Notes: a model not told the origin generated them from the sequence alone. Positions 25,673 through 38,849 are shown, counted from the stretch's first letter. The stretch: DNA of 64,000 nt from Pipra filicauda (GCF_003945595.2 NW_024104129.1:186001-250000); one strand, 5' to 3'. Numbers and translations: made by a program.

Positions 25673-26573
25673 TGGGTTTTGCTCCCATATTTTCTGAGAA
25701 GTTAGAAAATTGAAACATTGGTTCAAGATCTCTTTGTAGGTAAAGCTCCTTTATTAACTTTGATATAAAAAGATAGAAATCATAAGTCTGACCGGTAAAT
25801 GAACTCAGGCACCTTATTTCAAAATGCTATCTGAAAACTCCCTTCCCGTTTCTAAGGGAGAATGTGACTAAAATATTGTAGGCATTGCTCATCTCTTACT
25901 TTATGTTTCTATAAACATACAAAATCACATCTTTCTCACTAACCTAATCTTGAATATTCTGAGGAGCCCTACACTCAGTTCATGACCAGGAAACATACTA
26001 AATTCTTCCTCAGTCCCCAAAAGGGACTGTTACGCACAATATACTGTACAAACACTTACACCACCTGTGTAGCTTTGTAGTACACTCCAAATGCAGACGG
26101 GATGCCATTCTAATTTAACTTTCCATGCAAACTAGAGAATCTAAAGAAATAAAATGAGGGTTTGGATCACATTAAGGTGTTACATTGCCTGCATCTTCTA
26201 TTAAATCTGACACTTTGAAGTCACTAGTGCTATTAAGTGTCTTTTGAAGGTCTCTCAGATTGTAAAAAATCTAAATGTATGCCAAATTGAAATAAGGGGG
26301 CATCAGTTTGAAGAAAACTCAAATGAAAATATAATGATATTGTTCCAAAAGAGCTAGGTTTGAGTGCCATTATTTTCTCTACTTGATTTCTGTTGTACCA
26401 TTTCAGCTGTTTAAGACAACACATTACTTTATTTACAATGCTTCACTAAAATATTTATGTTCTAATCAAATCTGCAGCTGGTTTTCTTAACTGGAGATTC
26501 AGTACTAGCTCCTTCATGAACAGCACTGAATCCCCTTAAATTTAAATATAGTGCTCAAGACAATATGCTCATC

Positions 26574-26592
26574 AAAAAAAAAAAAAAAAAAA
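26574..26592. repeat. A19 homopolymer
   Basis: Nineteen A residues. The left flank carries no recognisable SINE, LINE tail or processed gene copy, so the run is not clearly a retrotransposition tail. Confidence 0.85.
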
Positions 26593-27404
26593 GCAAGCCC
26601 ATTCTGTTCATTCTGTTTCCATTTTAAGGGATGTGTTTGGTGCATGCTAATTTGAGCTCTGTAATGTTTTCTCTTGAAATATCATATAGACAGTATTTTG
26701 CTAGAATATATGTCATAATGTTTTCTGATATTTTCAGATGAGCTAAAGTGTATATCCGTTCTTAATCTATTTCCTCTTCTGAGGCAATGTGCATCCTCAG
26801 CAGCATATTTAACCAAATTGATTTTTTTCCTTAACAGATCAAACTGAGTTCTGCTGCAGGCACAGAACTTCCTATTTAAATGACAAATGTCTCTGCTTGC
26901 AGATTTGAAAACTCACTTATTGACTCTTTCATCTTGTGTAAACAAATAGTCAGCCCATCACCGCTATGGTGGGGAAAGTGGAAGAATGAAAGGGAAAGGG
27001 AATTTTTGGGAGTACTGCCAAATATTGCATTACTTGGAATAAAAAACTACTTGCTTGCTGTTAATGTTGCCATTATACACAGGTAGTAGACAGTAATGCT
27101 GAGAAAGAACAAAGAAAAATCTACAAAGACACTGTAATATCAAATATTTCTCCACACTTAGAAGAGAGTGAGATTTTCTTTTTTATTTTCTATAATGGCA
27201 GCAGAGAAGTCTTGATTTTAACAAAAAATTTTCAGTCACTTATTCAATTCAACTCTGAGAAATCTATTTATTTAAGAAGCTTTCAATTTAATCTTCAAGT
27301 GTCCAAAGAGTTCAAATGTAACATGATTTAGTAATGCTTCGATAAGTCGAAAGTTAACCTGTTTCTAAATGGGTTTGTTTTATTTTTCTCTTCTAGAAAA
27401 AGCA

Positions 27405-27478
27405 TATATATGTATCTGATATATATATAAAGCTTATATATGCTGTATATATAAAGCTTATATGTGATATATAAAGGT
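27405..27478. repeat. TA-rich tandem repeat with HindIII-like core
   Basis: The word 'tatatataaagcttatat' occurs twice (near 27422-27439 and 27448-27465), with a third partial copy at the right. This gives an imperfect ~26-bp tandem array that is also locally self-complementary. No coding or regulatory meaning is inferred. Confidence 0.7.
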
Positions 27479-27837
27479 AATGGATGTAAGGCATCTCATA
27501 TGCTTTGTTGTTGCTGTTGTTTTGTTTGCTTTCATAGTGAACCATTATGAGGAAAATGAAAAATCAATGGGTCCTAAAGAAAATTATATGAGTGGCCCTT
27601 TTTTCATAAAATGATGCTTTGAAATGTGTTATTACCAGAGAACCTTTACAGGGTAAATAGGAGCAGTGGAATTGCTCAAGGGATGTATCAGTTTGGCCTG
27701 ACTCTCTTGACAAGTCCAAGCTACCTCCTCCCTCCTGCCACTCTCTCAAATGAGGGAAAAAAAAATGAACCACAGAAAAACCAAAAGAAGTCCGAACGAA
27801 ACAGAATTATATCAAAAATATATATTTACATATATTT
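27479..27837. other. Left flank of the RTE/LTR cluster, possibly LTR-derived
   Basis: No gene. The last ~60 bp before the RTE tail are very AT-rich (atatatatttacatatattt) and resemble the AT-rich stretch just right of it (28108-28138). The RTE copy may therefore have landed inside an older AT-rich element, but this is not proven. Confidence 0.3.
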
Positions 27838-28107
27838 ACTCTGGCCTCCAATCGGGAGGTCTGGAGACACGCTATCTTCAACGCCGCTGATGCTTTTGAG
27901 AAAGCACGCAGGATCACTCTTGAGGAGAAAAGGCAACGCAGAAAGAATCGTGCCTTGCAGAATATACCTCCTAAAGAGTCTTTCTGCTGTGCCTTTTGCA
28001 ACCGGACATGCCTATCTCGTATTGGCCTTTTCAGCCACCAACGCGCTTGCAACAAACGTGGGTAGAGCCCTTCCCAAATCTTCGTTTGCGAAGCCCACCC
28101 ATGACAA
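27838..28107 (+). mobile_element. RTE-type LINE 3' end with intact C-terminal zinc finger
   Basis: A 5'-truncated RTE-like ORF2 end lies on the plus strand, uninterrupted for 75 codons from 27838 to the TAG at 28063-28065. It begins at T-L-A-S-N-R-E-V-W-R-H, runs through a basic linker (E-E-K-R-Q-R-R-K-N-R, residues 29-38) and ends in a C2HC finger: C51, C54, H67, C71, i.e. C-x2-C-x12-H-x3-C. A ~40-bp 3' UTR follows, to 'cccatgac'. There is no start codon and no catalytic domain, so this is a relic and not a gene. A 171-codon frame across the region is out of phase and spurious. A possible imperfect target duplication (27817-27830 versus 28108-28120) is too AT-rich to trust. Confidence 0.85.
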
Positions 28108-28138
28108 TTATATATACAATTTGAACAGATTGTACACA

Positions 28139-28572
28139 TGATAGGGAGTTCCCCAGGGGAAAAAAGGGAAAAAGGAGGGGGAAATAGGAATAACTATAAC
28201 TATAACTAAAATCAAATATCCTCCAAATATACCCCGTTAATAGAGAGCTAGCGAATAAATACAAAAAATTGAATTAAATACTTCCCTGAACGAGACAGCA
28301 GAACCATGTGAAGCACCAGCCAACTCCCCACGCCTCCTGAAGGGACCAGAGATAACAGCAGGTCGGAGTAGGCAGGCCCTGGCCTATACAAGCAAAGATC
28401 TGCGGAGAGACCTGTCATCTTCAGCCACCGGAAGAAAGAAAAGTGTAAACTCTCTTATCTATTCTTTATTTATATGTTGTCTTATGCTAAAGGATGATAT
28501 GGAATACTTCCTTAGATTTCTGACCTCCTTTGCTAAGGAAGGCCTAAAAAATCCAAAAGCCAACCCACTACA
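28139..28572. mobile_element. Probable solo LTR (434 bp, TG...CA)
   Basis: The interval opens with TG (tgatagggagttccccaggg) and closes with ccaacccactaca, so both ends have the TG...CA form of an LTR. It contains 'ggaaataggaataactataa', TATA/AATAAA-like words at 28252-28260 and 28465-28475, and GC-richer middle sequence, as avian LTRs do. The closing 12-mer is the reverse complement of the start of the LTR at 8308 and recurs at 36646-36657. I find no flanking 4-6 bp duplication and no internal retroviral genes. Orientation is uncertain because TATA and polyadenylation-like words occur on both strands. Confidence 0.55.
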
Positions 28573-31500
28573 AGGGATAAGCTGCTAACAACTGCACGTA
28601 AATCAATCTTGGGGTGAGGTACATCCATGAGGAAGAAAACGAATACTGCAGGTTTCAGACCCAGTCTGCAGCTGCTATCCTTACAAAAACACTCACCAGT
28701 GCTGAAGAAAAAGCATTTCTATGTTAGATCCTTTGCATGGCATTGGTAAATATTGATTTGGAATCTGGATCAGTAAGATACTCCTCAAAGTAGGGTTTGT
28801 TCTTTTCTTACTAATGTTTCATGGCTCCCCTAAATGGAAACAAGATGGTTTATGGAAGAAGATGGAAGTGACATGTTACACCAAAGTCTCTGAGTTCTGT
28901 ATTCAATTAAATAATTGTGTTCTAAATTCATCTGTAATCAGTTGTAATCAGAGTTGCTCAAAAAAGTGCAGATTTGCAGTTACAGGTGAACTTTTTGCCT
29001 GTCTAATATTAAAATCTGTATTCTTTAGAATTTAAGTTTACATTTAAAAACATAAAGTCTTACTAATGTAAATCTTTCGCAACTAGACTGTTTTGCAATA
29101 GAGAAAGTTAGGTTAATAGAATGGATGCTTGCCATAAATTAACAACATTTTAGTGAACATAAATCAGTGCTAAGAAGTACTTTATTTACAGTGCACCAGA
29201 AAACACATCTGAAGAAAATGGACAATATTTTTGCCCTATATCTTATAGCAAATAAATTTTCAAGCTAGGAGGTGGTAATTTGTTACGTTAGATACTATTT
29301 CTTCATCTGTACTTGTGATTTTTTTTTCTATGTATGAATCATTTAGGCTAAGTCACATGCACTTTTAAACATTATAGAAACCTGCAAACTCATACTGGAA
29401 GTAAGTAATATCAAACACATTGTTAATTCACATCGCAAAAACTTCACAGCAACATGAGAAATTAACATTTTGAATCAATATGGAGGATGGAAATATATGT
29501 ACATAGAAGACCTGCAACAATATATCTACAGTGTTTAAACGAATACTGTCAGAATACTCTGTCTTATATCTCTTTGAATATCTTAATTTAAAAGTAGATT
29601 TTGAGTTTTACTTCATCAGTGGGTAAGTATACTAATTATGATAAGTGTTGGAATAGTCTTCAACAGATATTTATAATGGGGAGTTTTAATTTTAGTTGAA
29701 AAAATCTTTTAATATTTCCCCCAATAACTTTTCTGTTAGCTAAAGAAACTTCTTAAATCCTCAATATTAATTATATTTTGCATTTTCTTTCCTAAGTCTA
29801 ATAGTGATTTTGCTGCCTATTTACAAATCTACGACTATTCCTACTGGAAATCCTTGTGAGAAGAAAATCAGGGAAAAGTTATTTGTTATTACTTGTTGCA
29901 ATTAAAAAGATATGTAGCCTCATAAAAAATGAAATTCACGGAAAAAATCATACTGCGTCTTTAAATGATCTCAAATAATGTTGTACTTGCATCTTCAGAA
30001 TCAACAGGGATTTTTTCCCTCTTTCAGTAAAAGGAGGAAAAGTTAATTCAAAAGAAAAGCAAATAAAATAAATAATGATAAAATATAACCATGGGGGAAC
30101 TTTTTCTGTCAGATGAACTGATATAAAATCATTATCTCATTAGCTTCTTTCTTTTTGCTGTATTTATCTTGGAATAGTTAGAGTAATATTTAGCCCATAA
30201 GACCTGTTATAGCAATATACCTCAATTGATTGAAATGGCAATGATCTATCATGCTAGCATGAATTAGGTCTGCAACACAGTCTTTATTTTCAGTCTAGAT
30301 ACTTCTCACAAAGCTAAAGAGTCTAGAAAGAAAGTTATTTGGGTGTGTTTTGTAGTTTCTGCAAAAAGCTACAGTTAAACTAACTGAAAGTCTTGCACAT
30401 GGTCATCCAGAGTCATTACTATCCTATCAGGGAGCCACCACCTCAGTTTAAAATTCATTCAGTATTTATAGAACTGTTAGCTTACTGTCTCCCGTTGGCT
30501 GGGTGAAGAAGCTAATCAAAACCTCACAGCTTTTGCTATCACTGGAGGACTCCAGGACAGAATGTAATCTGTAGCTTTGGAATGCTAGAAGCCACAAGTT
30601 GGACAGTTTACATAATGATTGACAGCTCAGGTATCATTTCACAAAGAATGGAACCTATCTCCCTCTGCTATAGCTGAATCACCTGGGCGATTATATATAT
30701 ATCATAGGTCAAATCTTCAGTTTATTCAGCCAACCAGCCCAATAATGTGGACGTTCAAAAAAGTAAATGCATCAGCTAACTTCAGCAAGCATTTTTCTTC
30801 AAGAGGACCTTTCAATATCATGTGCTTCTAATGACTGTGAGTACATTTTAATCAGGGAAGCTCTCCTAATAAATCTCAGTTAGATGGTTATAGTATGATT
30901 GAGGACTATTCATGCAAGTGTCTACCAGGTTCCAGATCATGGGGTGGAATTGGAAGTGCAGAATGAATAAATGCATCTTCTTGACAAACTGTTCAGTGTG
31001 CATATTCTAACAGTTTAGTCTTAATCTTGCTTTTAAATAAATAAAATTTAAACCTGGAGAAGGATTTTTAATTTTAAATCCTGGACTAGTCAGTTCATCA
31101 ATCACCAGGTACAATTTGCATATTATACACCTGCTTGAATAAGCTGTGTATTAGTCATGTTAATTTTTCATGGGCGTTTTGGTCATAAGTAAGAATGAAA
31201 AGCTACAATGAAAGCAAAGAAAGGAATAACTGTAAGTGAAGATTTTTGGTTATGATTTCCTTCACTGCATAACTGAAAATGTTCTGCATGAATAAAAAAT
31301 ACTTTATACATTCAGACTCTGAAAGTTGGTGATGCTGTTTGGTAATCCATAGAATAGAATGGAAATTTTGTGAGAAATTGTAAAAACAGTTAAAATCCAA
31401 GAAGAATTATGTGCCTAACTAACTCCCCTACACTATTTTGCAAATAATTTGCCTTAAGGTAAATATTTAACTTGAAATCATGTTGAGGAATTAAGTTACA

Positions 31501-34500
31501 GTTTCCTCAGCAGCAATCTACAATGCAAAAGGTAGATTGAGAGGGCTCAAAAGACAGACGGATCAAAATATTTCTAGTATCACTACTATATATTTTTAAC
31601 GAGAGTTCAGAGAAATTCTACTGGGCTATTAAAAGGTTTTCACCATTTTTTGGTATTCCAACATGATGGCAGTAGTACTAATATTACTATAATATTAGTA
31701 TAACTTCTCTCAATATATCTTCTGTCTTGATAAAGTTGATGTCTACATATATATTTGATATGTATACTGTCAAACTAAAATGTAGAAATTAAATCATTTC
31801 TATAGTATGCAGGGTCACAGAATGTTACATAGAGTTTTGTTGCACTTGGGTGATAGAAAAGAAGTAATTGAAAAAACCTCTAGTCATAATATATAACTTG
31901 AATATTAAACTAATATTGAGACCAAAATGTGATGGTTTCCCCACATTAATTACCTGGTCCCAAAGAAAGAAGAAAAGAACAACCAGTCCGTCTTTCTGAA
32001 AACACCACCAAGACAGAACCTTCAAGGAAGGCTTCCCTCTAAGAACGCCAAAGATTTGCAAGCAGAAGAATCACTCTTTGGTGGTTATTGATTAATATTA
32101 AGAATATTACACTGTTGCTAACAATTCCAAAGATGAGTTCATCTGTAACCAAAAGCCTGATCACTGTTGCGTTTTTCTCTTTTGCATCTTTTAGTATTAT
32201 TTATTACTGTATGTTTTAACTGAAAAGCTTACTGCTCCTTTACTTGCTTATTTGGGTGTTTGTTTATTAAAATCCTTGAGTGTGAAAAAATATATTTGTT
32301 GACCTGACTTTTCAATGTGACATGAGCATACAATTATCACCCATTGCTGTGAGGTCACCAGTTAAATTTAAGATAGTTTTTTTTAAATACTTGGTAAGTT
32401 AGGTACCGACACAGGTTTTGTTAGCCTAGCTAACAAAGCCTAGCCAATAAAGCCTAACCTGCTTTTTTACTGTCAGTTCTGTCATTGGTCAAGTCATGTT
32501 AGTATGACTGGCAGCATTATAGTCAGAGATCATTGTCTCTTGAGTGCTGATACTGCGTTTCCTGAGTCTCAATGTCTTCCACACAGAAACATGCTACTTG
32601 TGGTAGCATTATTTCCCTTTTCACATTATTTCCCTTTGCTTTCCTTTCTCTCTCTTTGACTGTCTTTCTTTGGTGCTATTTCCATAACATGTATCATCAT
32701 GATATCCATGACCTCTACTTACATTAATGAATTTTTGTTTACTGTAAGACTTTCCTGAGTATAGTGAGTCATGTAATACCATATTAGTAGCCACATAAGG
32801 GAGAGAAGTAGTAGAAGAGGTTATGTAAATCCTGAAGATGCCTCACTGAAGCTGGACAGATTGAAATTCCTGTGTGATGAACATTTCTTTTGTTTCTATG
32901 TACTTAGAGTTCATGTCTATATACCAAAAAATGGAGGTATTCAAATACCTCACTTTTTTGACAGATCCTGTTTTGGGTGGGTATTTTTTGTGTTTGTCTA
33001 TTTGTTTGTTTTTCAGGAGCTAATTACCAATTTCCTCTTCCTTTTTTTTTTAACCAGAAGCATCCTAACTAATCATCTTGCAACACAGAGAGTTTACTGT
33101 GTTGGATGTCAGTTCTCACAGTTGCAAGCGCGTTCTGCATAAGACTTGTGAGGTTCAGAAAAGCTGTTTTCTTTACATATCTTTCTTTTTATATCTGTTG
33201 ATTTTTCCAACAAATGTATGCATTGCTTCCAAAATAAGACTCTCATATTTTATTTTCTGGTTGCAAAAGAAAGCTTTAAAGACATACCCTGAAAGCAAAC
33301 ATGTAGGATTTTTAAAGAAGTCAGGCTTATAGTCAGTATATCGGAAAATTTGTTTTGTTTTGTTTTTCTGTGCTTTTAAATCTCAAAAGGAAATAAAGTG
33401 AACCAAATCTTCTGAAGGAGAATTGAAGGCAACACACAGAGAAAAAAATCCAGTTTATATTGCAGAGTAATTGTTTCCTACCCTTCTGTGATTTCTCTGA
33501 GGAAGCCAGAGGCTTGAATTTTAAAGTCTTAGGTAAATCTTATGTTATGTTCTCAGCATAATGGTAACTCTCCTGTCTGTCACTAACATCCACCCAGAAG
33601 TGGTTAGCAGTACATACAGGTTGTGCGAACAGTTTAGGAATAATGAGAGTTACCATTACTCATTTTCTTTATGTTTAATTTTTTTAATACAGTTATGTCC
33701 TTAAATCTGAGGACATTCCCACTTGTGGCAATAGCCTTAAGAAACTGAAGTAAAAGAGAATTACATCCTTTAGGATACCTTGACATATTAGAATAATTTT
33801 CCTACTTGAAAAATTTTATGTTCTGATATCCAGACATGGCTTTTTTTTGTTGACATGCTGGCAAAGTAATTTTAGGGAGTAAATGTTACATAATAGGAAA
33901 TTAAAATAGTACATATCTTAAAATGCAAACATTTAATTGACTAGAGGGTTTGGATAATTATGAGAAAAAATTTAAACATCTACTCTGTGTTAGCAAGGTT
34001 GTTTCTTTAGAAAAATGAGAGGTATGGTCAAGCTACCAGTAGATTTCACATGTTATTAGTAGAGATGATCAGGTTCTTCTTCTGTAATTTCTTTTTGTGT
34101 TCATTTTGAATATAAGCATCTTTTTTATGTTCTGTCAGATCAACTGACCCTCTCTACAACTGATGTAGCTCTGTCACCTTTTTTTAACTCTCGTGAAGCA
34201 ATATCCACCATAAGAGGAATAGAGAAATAGAGATTATTGATAGAAATTTTTATTTTGTCCTGTTCCCAGGACTCAGAATGTATATCACAAGTATAGGTAT
34301 AATCCCTGCCCATCTGAAATTTAATTGGATATAGGATCCGTAGGAAATTCAGGAGAAAGTTGAAGAGGACGGGCAATAAATAAGCCTAGCAAAATCCTCA
34401 CTATGGGACACTGCTTGGGAGAATTTTTATGTACTTTTTGTTTGTTGTGTTGTCCAGAGTGGTGCAAAATGGTTTACGTGAACCTCCACATGAAATTGCT

Positions 34501-36189
34501 ATTCCAAGGCTCACAGAAACAGGGAAACATAGGTCAGAAAGTTACAAAGTCCTTGACCAGGTGTTGGTCATTTTGCAGTTTTCAAATAAGCAACAAATAC
34601 ATAGTTTTCTGATGCCAGTGTTATATTGACAATGAATAATTCATGTTGTTCTTATTTTGTATGATATTTTTCACTTAAACCTCCACTGTCTTGTCATGTC
34701 ATAAAAACAGGACAAAGATTTCAATGAGATTTATAAGGTTCAGGTGGGAGGGTACACTCAATCTTCCTAGGGTAAGAACTTCTCCTGGATTTGTGTTAAA
34801 CATATGTATCAAGATAGCTCTTGTTCATTAGGGAGCAGGGTGAAGAACGCTATTTTGGCTAAAAGTATTTGCACTGAACCAGAGAAAACCAACACCTTAG
34901 TTCAGGCAAGAAAGATGCAGTGTTTTGGCTTTGGCACAGGACTAAGGTCAGCAACTATTAAAGTGGAAGAGCATGTAGAATATCTCCAGTCAGCAAGCAA
35001 ATATTCAGATTTAATACCTTAAAGTTCAACTCATTATAAAATTATAAGTTTTATAATGCTAGTAAATAATATAGCCATGAAATTCCTTTAAAAATCCTTA
35101 AAAATAAACTCTTGTAACATAACAGAGAAGAAAAAAAGAAATCCAACAATCATGATGATAACTCTCAGCTGATCACAGGCTATATTTTAAAATATAATTA
35201 TATGACAAAGTATAAACTATTGTTAATACTTCAGAAAATATTTGCTTGTGTTAAACTTGGAAGTGTTTAATAACCACACACTACATCTTCCACCTATATT
35301 TTCCAACTAAAACAAAATTTAGAAGACAACTACGCAGTTGCATGTGAAAATGGGAAAGTTTTTAATTATTATTTTATGAGCAGACCATCTACTTTATAGT
35401 AATGAACCCTGTAGTTTATAACTTCTTAATCTCCCTTACTCTGATATTGAAAGGTGGGAATAAAATTCTCCTTAAAACTCTTCTTTGTTTAACTGAAACT
35501 TAACTATGCAAAAGTTAATATAAAACTTATAACTGAAGTCTGAGAAAGTTCAGCATTGATATGAATGGATAGATACACTACTTCCATTTTTTTACTTTGT
35601 ATAGATTTTTCTACTTCTTTAAAAAAAAAAGAAGTTATGATATTATTTCATACAGAGGAAATAAGTATTCTTAGCTCAAGATGACAGACAGAAAGAACCT
35701 GCTAGTTTACCTTTACCAGCACTTCACATGACTTTTATTACTCTTACCTGAATGGACTCCATTTGTACCTATTTCCTCATATTTCACTTTGTATTTAGGA
35801 CATAATCAAAGAAAATTATAGTGGAACCCATAGAGGTGGATCCCCCACACTGATTAATTGAATTTATTCAAGTGTGATTTTATGGGCACTGTTATGGCAG
35901 GACAGGGAGTCAGGTTCACTGATTTCTATTTGGTTTCCATTAGAAACCATAAATCTTTCTGCAGTGCTAGAAAATCAGCCCAGGTATCTCCACATTCAGT
36001 TCCAATTCACTGTCACATTTGCAAGTCAGAAAAGCTCTCTGAAATGAATGATGAATGAATCGTTTTCTGTCAATCACACCATAAGCTGCCTGTGAAAGCG
36101 TAATATGTGTATATTTATATTTCAAACCTTTACAGGTAACTTCCATGAAATGTAAGAAAAATAAGAAACCCAAAGATTGTTGATAATGT
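28573..36189. other. 7.6-kb repeat-poor AT-rich tract
   Basis: No gene, LTR, CR1 or RTE sequence was recognised. Frames of 60-93 codons occur on both strands; the best (32861-33142, plus) is a phenylalanine-rich product of T-rich DNA. Scattered short TA repeats occur, for example near 30691-30703. Confidence 0.55.
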
Positions 36190-36657
36190 GTGGGACAACC
36201 AAAGGAGCAAAGTTATTATAAAGTGTTTTTATTAAAAAGCATCAATCTAGTGAAGAGGGTTATCATAGCCTTAACTTCAATACTGTTGTGGTGGAGCCCC
36301 AGTGATTTCACAGCAGAGTGGAGACAGATGTGGGAACAGAGCAAGGCTTGTAACCTCCATCTGAGGAGTTCAGTTGTCTGTGCTTCAACTTCCTTTTTGT
36401 TAAAGCATGGTCGTATGTCCCTGGTTCAATTTTATTGTGAAAAATTTTTATTAGGAAAAAATATATAAGAGAGTACATACAGTATACCAGGCAGTATAAG
36501 AAAAGTAAAACCCACAGAATTGCAATTACTAAGTTGGGAATTGTTAGCAGATGGATTCACAAGGTAAATACTGGCATGAGATGATGCAAATCTCTAAGAA
36601 GAAATACAGTGAATCAAAAAAGAGCAAGACGGTAACATGAAAGATCAACCCACTACA
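36190..36657. mobile_element. Probable LTR fragment ending in CAACCCACTACA
   Basis: The right end, atcaacccactaca at 36644-36657, equals the terminus of the LTR at 28139-28572 and the reverse complement of the start at 8308. Inside are a TATA-like word on the plus strand (aatatataagag, 36461-36472), AATAAA-like words on the minus strand (around 36430-36460) and GC-richer 'tgttgtggtggagccccagt' from 36284, a plausible TG terminus. If 36284 is the start, the LTR is 374 bp. No flanking duplication is visible and the body does not obviously match the other two, so this rests mainly on the shared terminus. A 92-codon frame here is spurious. Confidence 0.42.
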
Positions 36658-37605
36658 AGGAAAATCAACTCTTCCTATCCTCACTGATGGCTGACAGCCC
36701 AGCTCAACCTCATTGCCAGTCTCATTGGGTAAACTGAGCTTTTGAATTCCTCCCCTGCTGGCATTCTGAACTCCCGGCAGGCTTTAACCAAAAACACCTC
36801 TGTACTTTTGAGTTCCTTAGATCCTGCTTGCAGCGTCTCTTTGCAAATGTCAGAAGACCCATAACCAAAATGACCCTTGAGGGTGGGCCACAAAGAGCTA
36901 GGAATTCCCTGAGTATGTGTTCCCTAGGGAAAGAGTGAGTAAGGGAGAAGGATGTGGGCAAATTTATTACCTTCTTTAAAGCCTGGCCCGGGAAACTGAT
37001 ATAAATAAAACTATAGAAGACTAAAATTTCCTGCTGCTGTGTATTTTTGATTTTCATGCAGGTTCCCCTTCTATTTTGACTGGATTGCTTTAAGTATGTC
37101 ATGGTACCTCACTGGTTCAATTTTGTATGTAAGTCTTTTGGTTGTCTTTTCTTCCAGGCCTTTTCATTTTTGTTCCTTTGTTCACAAATAGCCTTTTACT
37201 CTCTCTGAACATAGTAAGTATTCAATGCTTTCCTTCTCACTCCCCTCCTTTCTGTCATGTAATCAAATATTCTTTGTGTGTCTTTATTCACGGTAGGATT
37301 TCACAAAATGATTCAAAATTGATGATAGTTCTTAGAAGGCTTGAATGAACTCTACATTTAGTTTCCTTTGTCTGTGTGATGTCTTGCACAAGTATTATCA
37401 CTTTTATCATTTCATCAGAAACACACTCAGTATAATATAAAATTTTCTTCATTAAGAATAATGCATGATTTTTTTTTGCTTTATTTCAGTTCTGGAGATT
37501 ATAGTTTGTATCATCCAGATTCTTTCTGGTTGAACATTTCAAGTATTTAATTTTTAATTAATCTCCATCCTTTTTTTCAAACAAAAATAATAATTTCATC
37601 AGTTA
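36658..37605. other. Mixed-composition non-coding DNA
   Basis: The stretch 36680-37040 is somewhat GC-richer than its surroundings and holds overlapping 70- and 126-codon minus frames without motifs. It may be part of an unrecognised repeat adjoining the LTR-like end at 36657. From 37040 on the sequence is ordinary AT-rich DNA. Confidence 0.4.
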
Positions 37606-37806
37606 GAATCATAGAATCATAGAATCAATTGGGTTGGAAAAGACCTCCGAGATCATCGAGTCCAACCCTTGGTCTAAATCCAGTCCATTTACTAGATCAT
37701 GGCACTCAGTGCCACGTCCAATCTGCGTTTAAAAATCTCCAGGGATGGTGAATCCACCACCTCTCTGGGCAGCCCATTCCAATGCCTGATTACTCTCTCT
37801 GTAAAG
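37606..37806 (-). mobile_element. CR1 LINE 3' end, antisense
   Basis: A well-preserved CR1 tail. The octamer repeats 'gaatcatagaatcataga' (37606-37623) are followed by 'ttgggttggaaaagacctcc', 'gagatcatcgagtccaaccc', 'gtgaatccaccacctctctg' and 'ggcagcccattccaatgcct'. It is cut off at about 37806 and is non-coding. It is one of the least diverged CR1 pieces here, so probably one of the younger ones. Confidence 0.93.
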
Positions 37807-38849
37807 AGAGTTAACCCTAACAGCACAATTATCTTTCTAGTTCAGTAGTTGTCATGCACTACTAATGTATAATCAGAAAACTATGTGCTTTTAAAATGTC
37901 ACAGTTTATAAAAACTATAGACACAACCAGTGAGTCACATCCAGCAGTAATTTTTATTTTTTTTTCCTAATCCCTGATCAAATGAATCTATAATGTGCCA
38001 CACGTAGAGGCTTGGGTTTATTTTCTGTAGATGTTTGAAAACTATTACATTATCATGTATCTCTGTCAGATTGCTGTTATAATCTATTTCCTCAGATTTT
38101 TCACCTCAGATACCTTACACCTGATGGATTTGTTCTCTCTATAAGACAGCTAACGCTGATAAACTCAGCTTTTATTATTTATTTTTAAATTTGAATATGA
38201 ACCTCCAACAAATATTTTAATGCTTGGATTGTCAAATTATAGAGAAATGCTACTGCAGCTTGAAATCTAGCACCTGAAAATTTGGAATTTGCACAAGTGG
38301 TCATTTTAGAAAATTTAAAAACTTTATTATAGATTAAATATTGACAGAAGTGAAATATAAATGAGACCTAACTATGGATGAAACAAACTTGCTGAAAACA
38401 AACATCATTGTTAATTTCATTAGGCAGTTATTATAAAAGTTCACAAGAACATTTTACCTAAATTATTTTTTCACATGAAGAGTGATGAATAGAGTATTTC
38501 AGAGGAAAACAGGATGGGAGAAAGTATGACACCAGTCATATTTTTTTTCAGATTAGAAATAACTTTACAAAAAAAATATGCAAGATCATAACTAGTCAAA
38601 CCTGCGAATTATGTTCTCAATGACTCGCCTGAGGACTGACTACACTGTTTTTCTATTTTGGAAGAAGATCTGACTTCCCACATCTATGTTCGTACATGGT
38701 TTGCTTTGCTTTGTTTGCTAGAACAAATAAAAAGGGGCAAACTTGGTTAAGTCTGAATAGAACTACCTGAAAGATATGTTCCACTAGTGCACCATAAGGC
38801 AACTGGCCTGAATAGCTGAAGAAAAACCCCAACTATCACTAACATATTT
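37807..38849. other. AT-rich spacer
   Basis: No gene or recognised element. It has T- and A-rich runs and a run-up to the ATC trinucleotides that mark the 3' end of the next RTE fragment. Confidence 0.5.

Larger units (their letters stand above)
24346..27404. other. AT-rich non-coding tract
   Basis: No gene identified. It includes a CTTT-rich pyrimidine tract (25599-25672) and an A19 run (26574-26592). Open frames stay below 70 codons. Confidence 0.5.

Noticed and set aside
26574..26592. A19 run as the tail of a processed pseudogene
   Set aside because: The sequence to its left shows no gene-like open frame or recognised transcript, and no target-site duplication is visible.
27626..28141. 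171-codon plus-strand frame
   Set aside because: It crosses the RTE tail in the wrong phase; the true RTE frame ends at 28065. The left part is an isoleucine/lysine product of AT-rich DNA.
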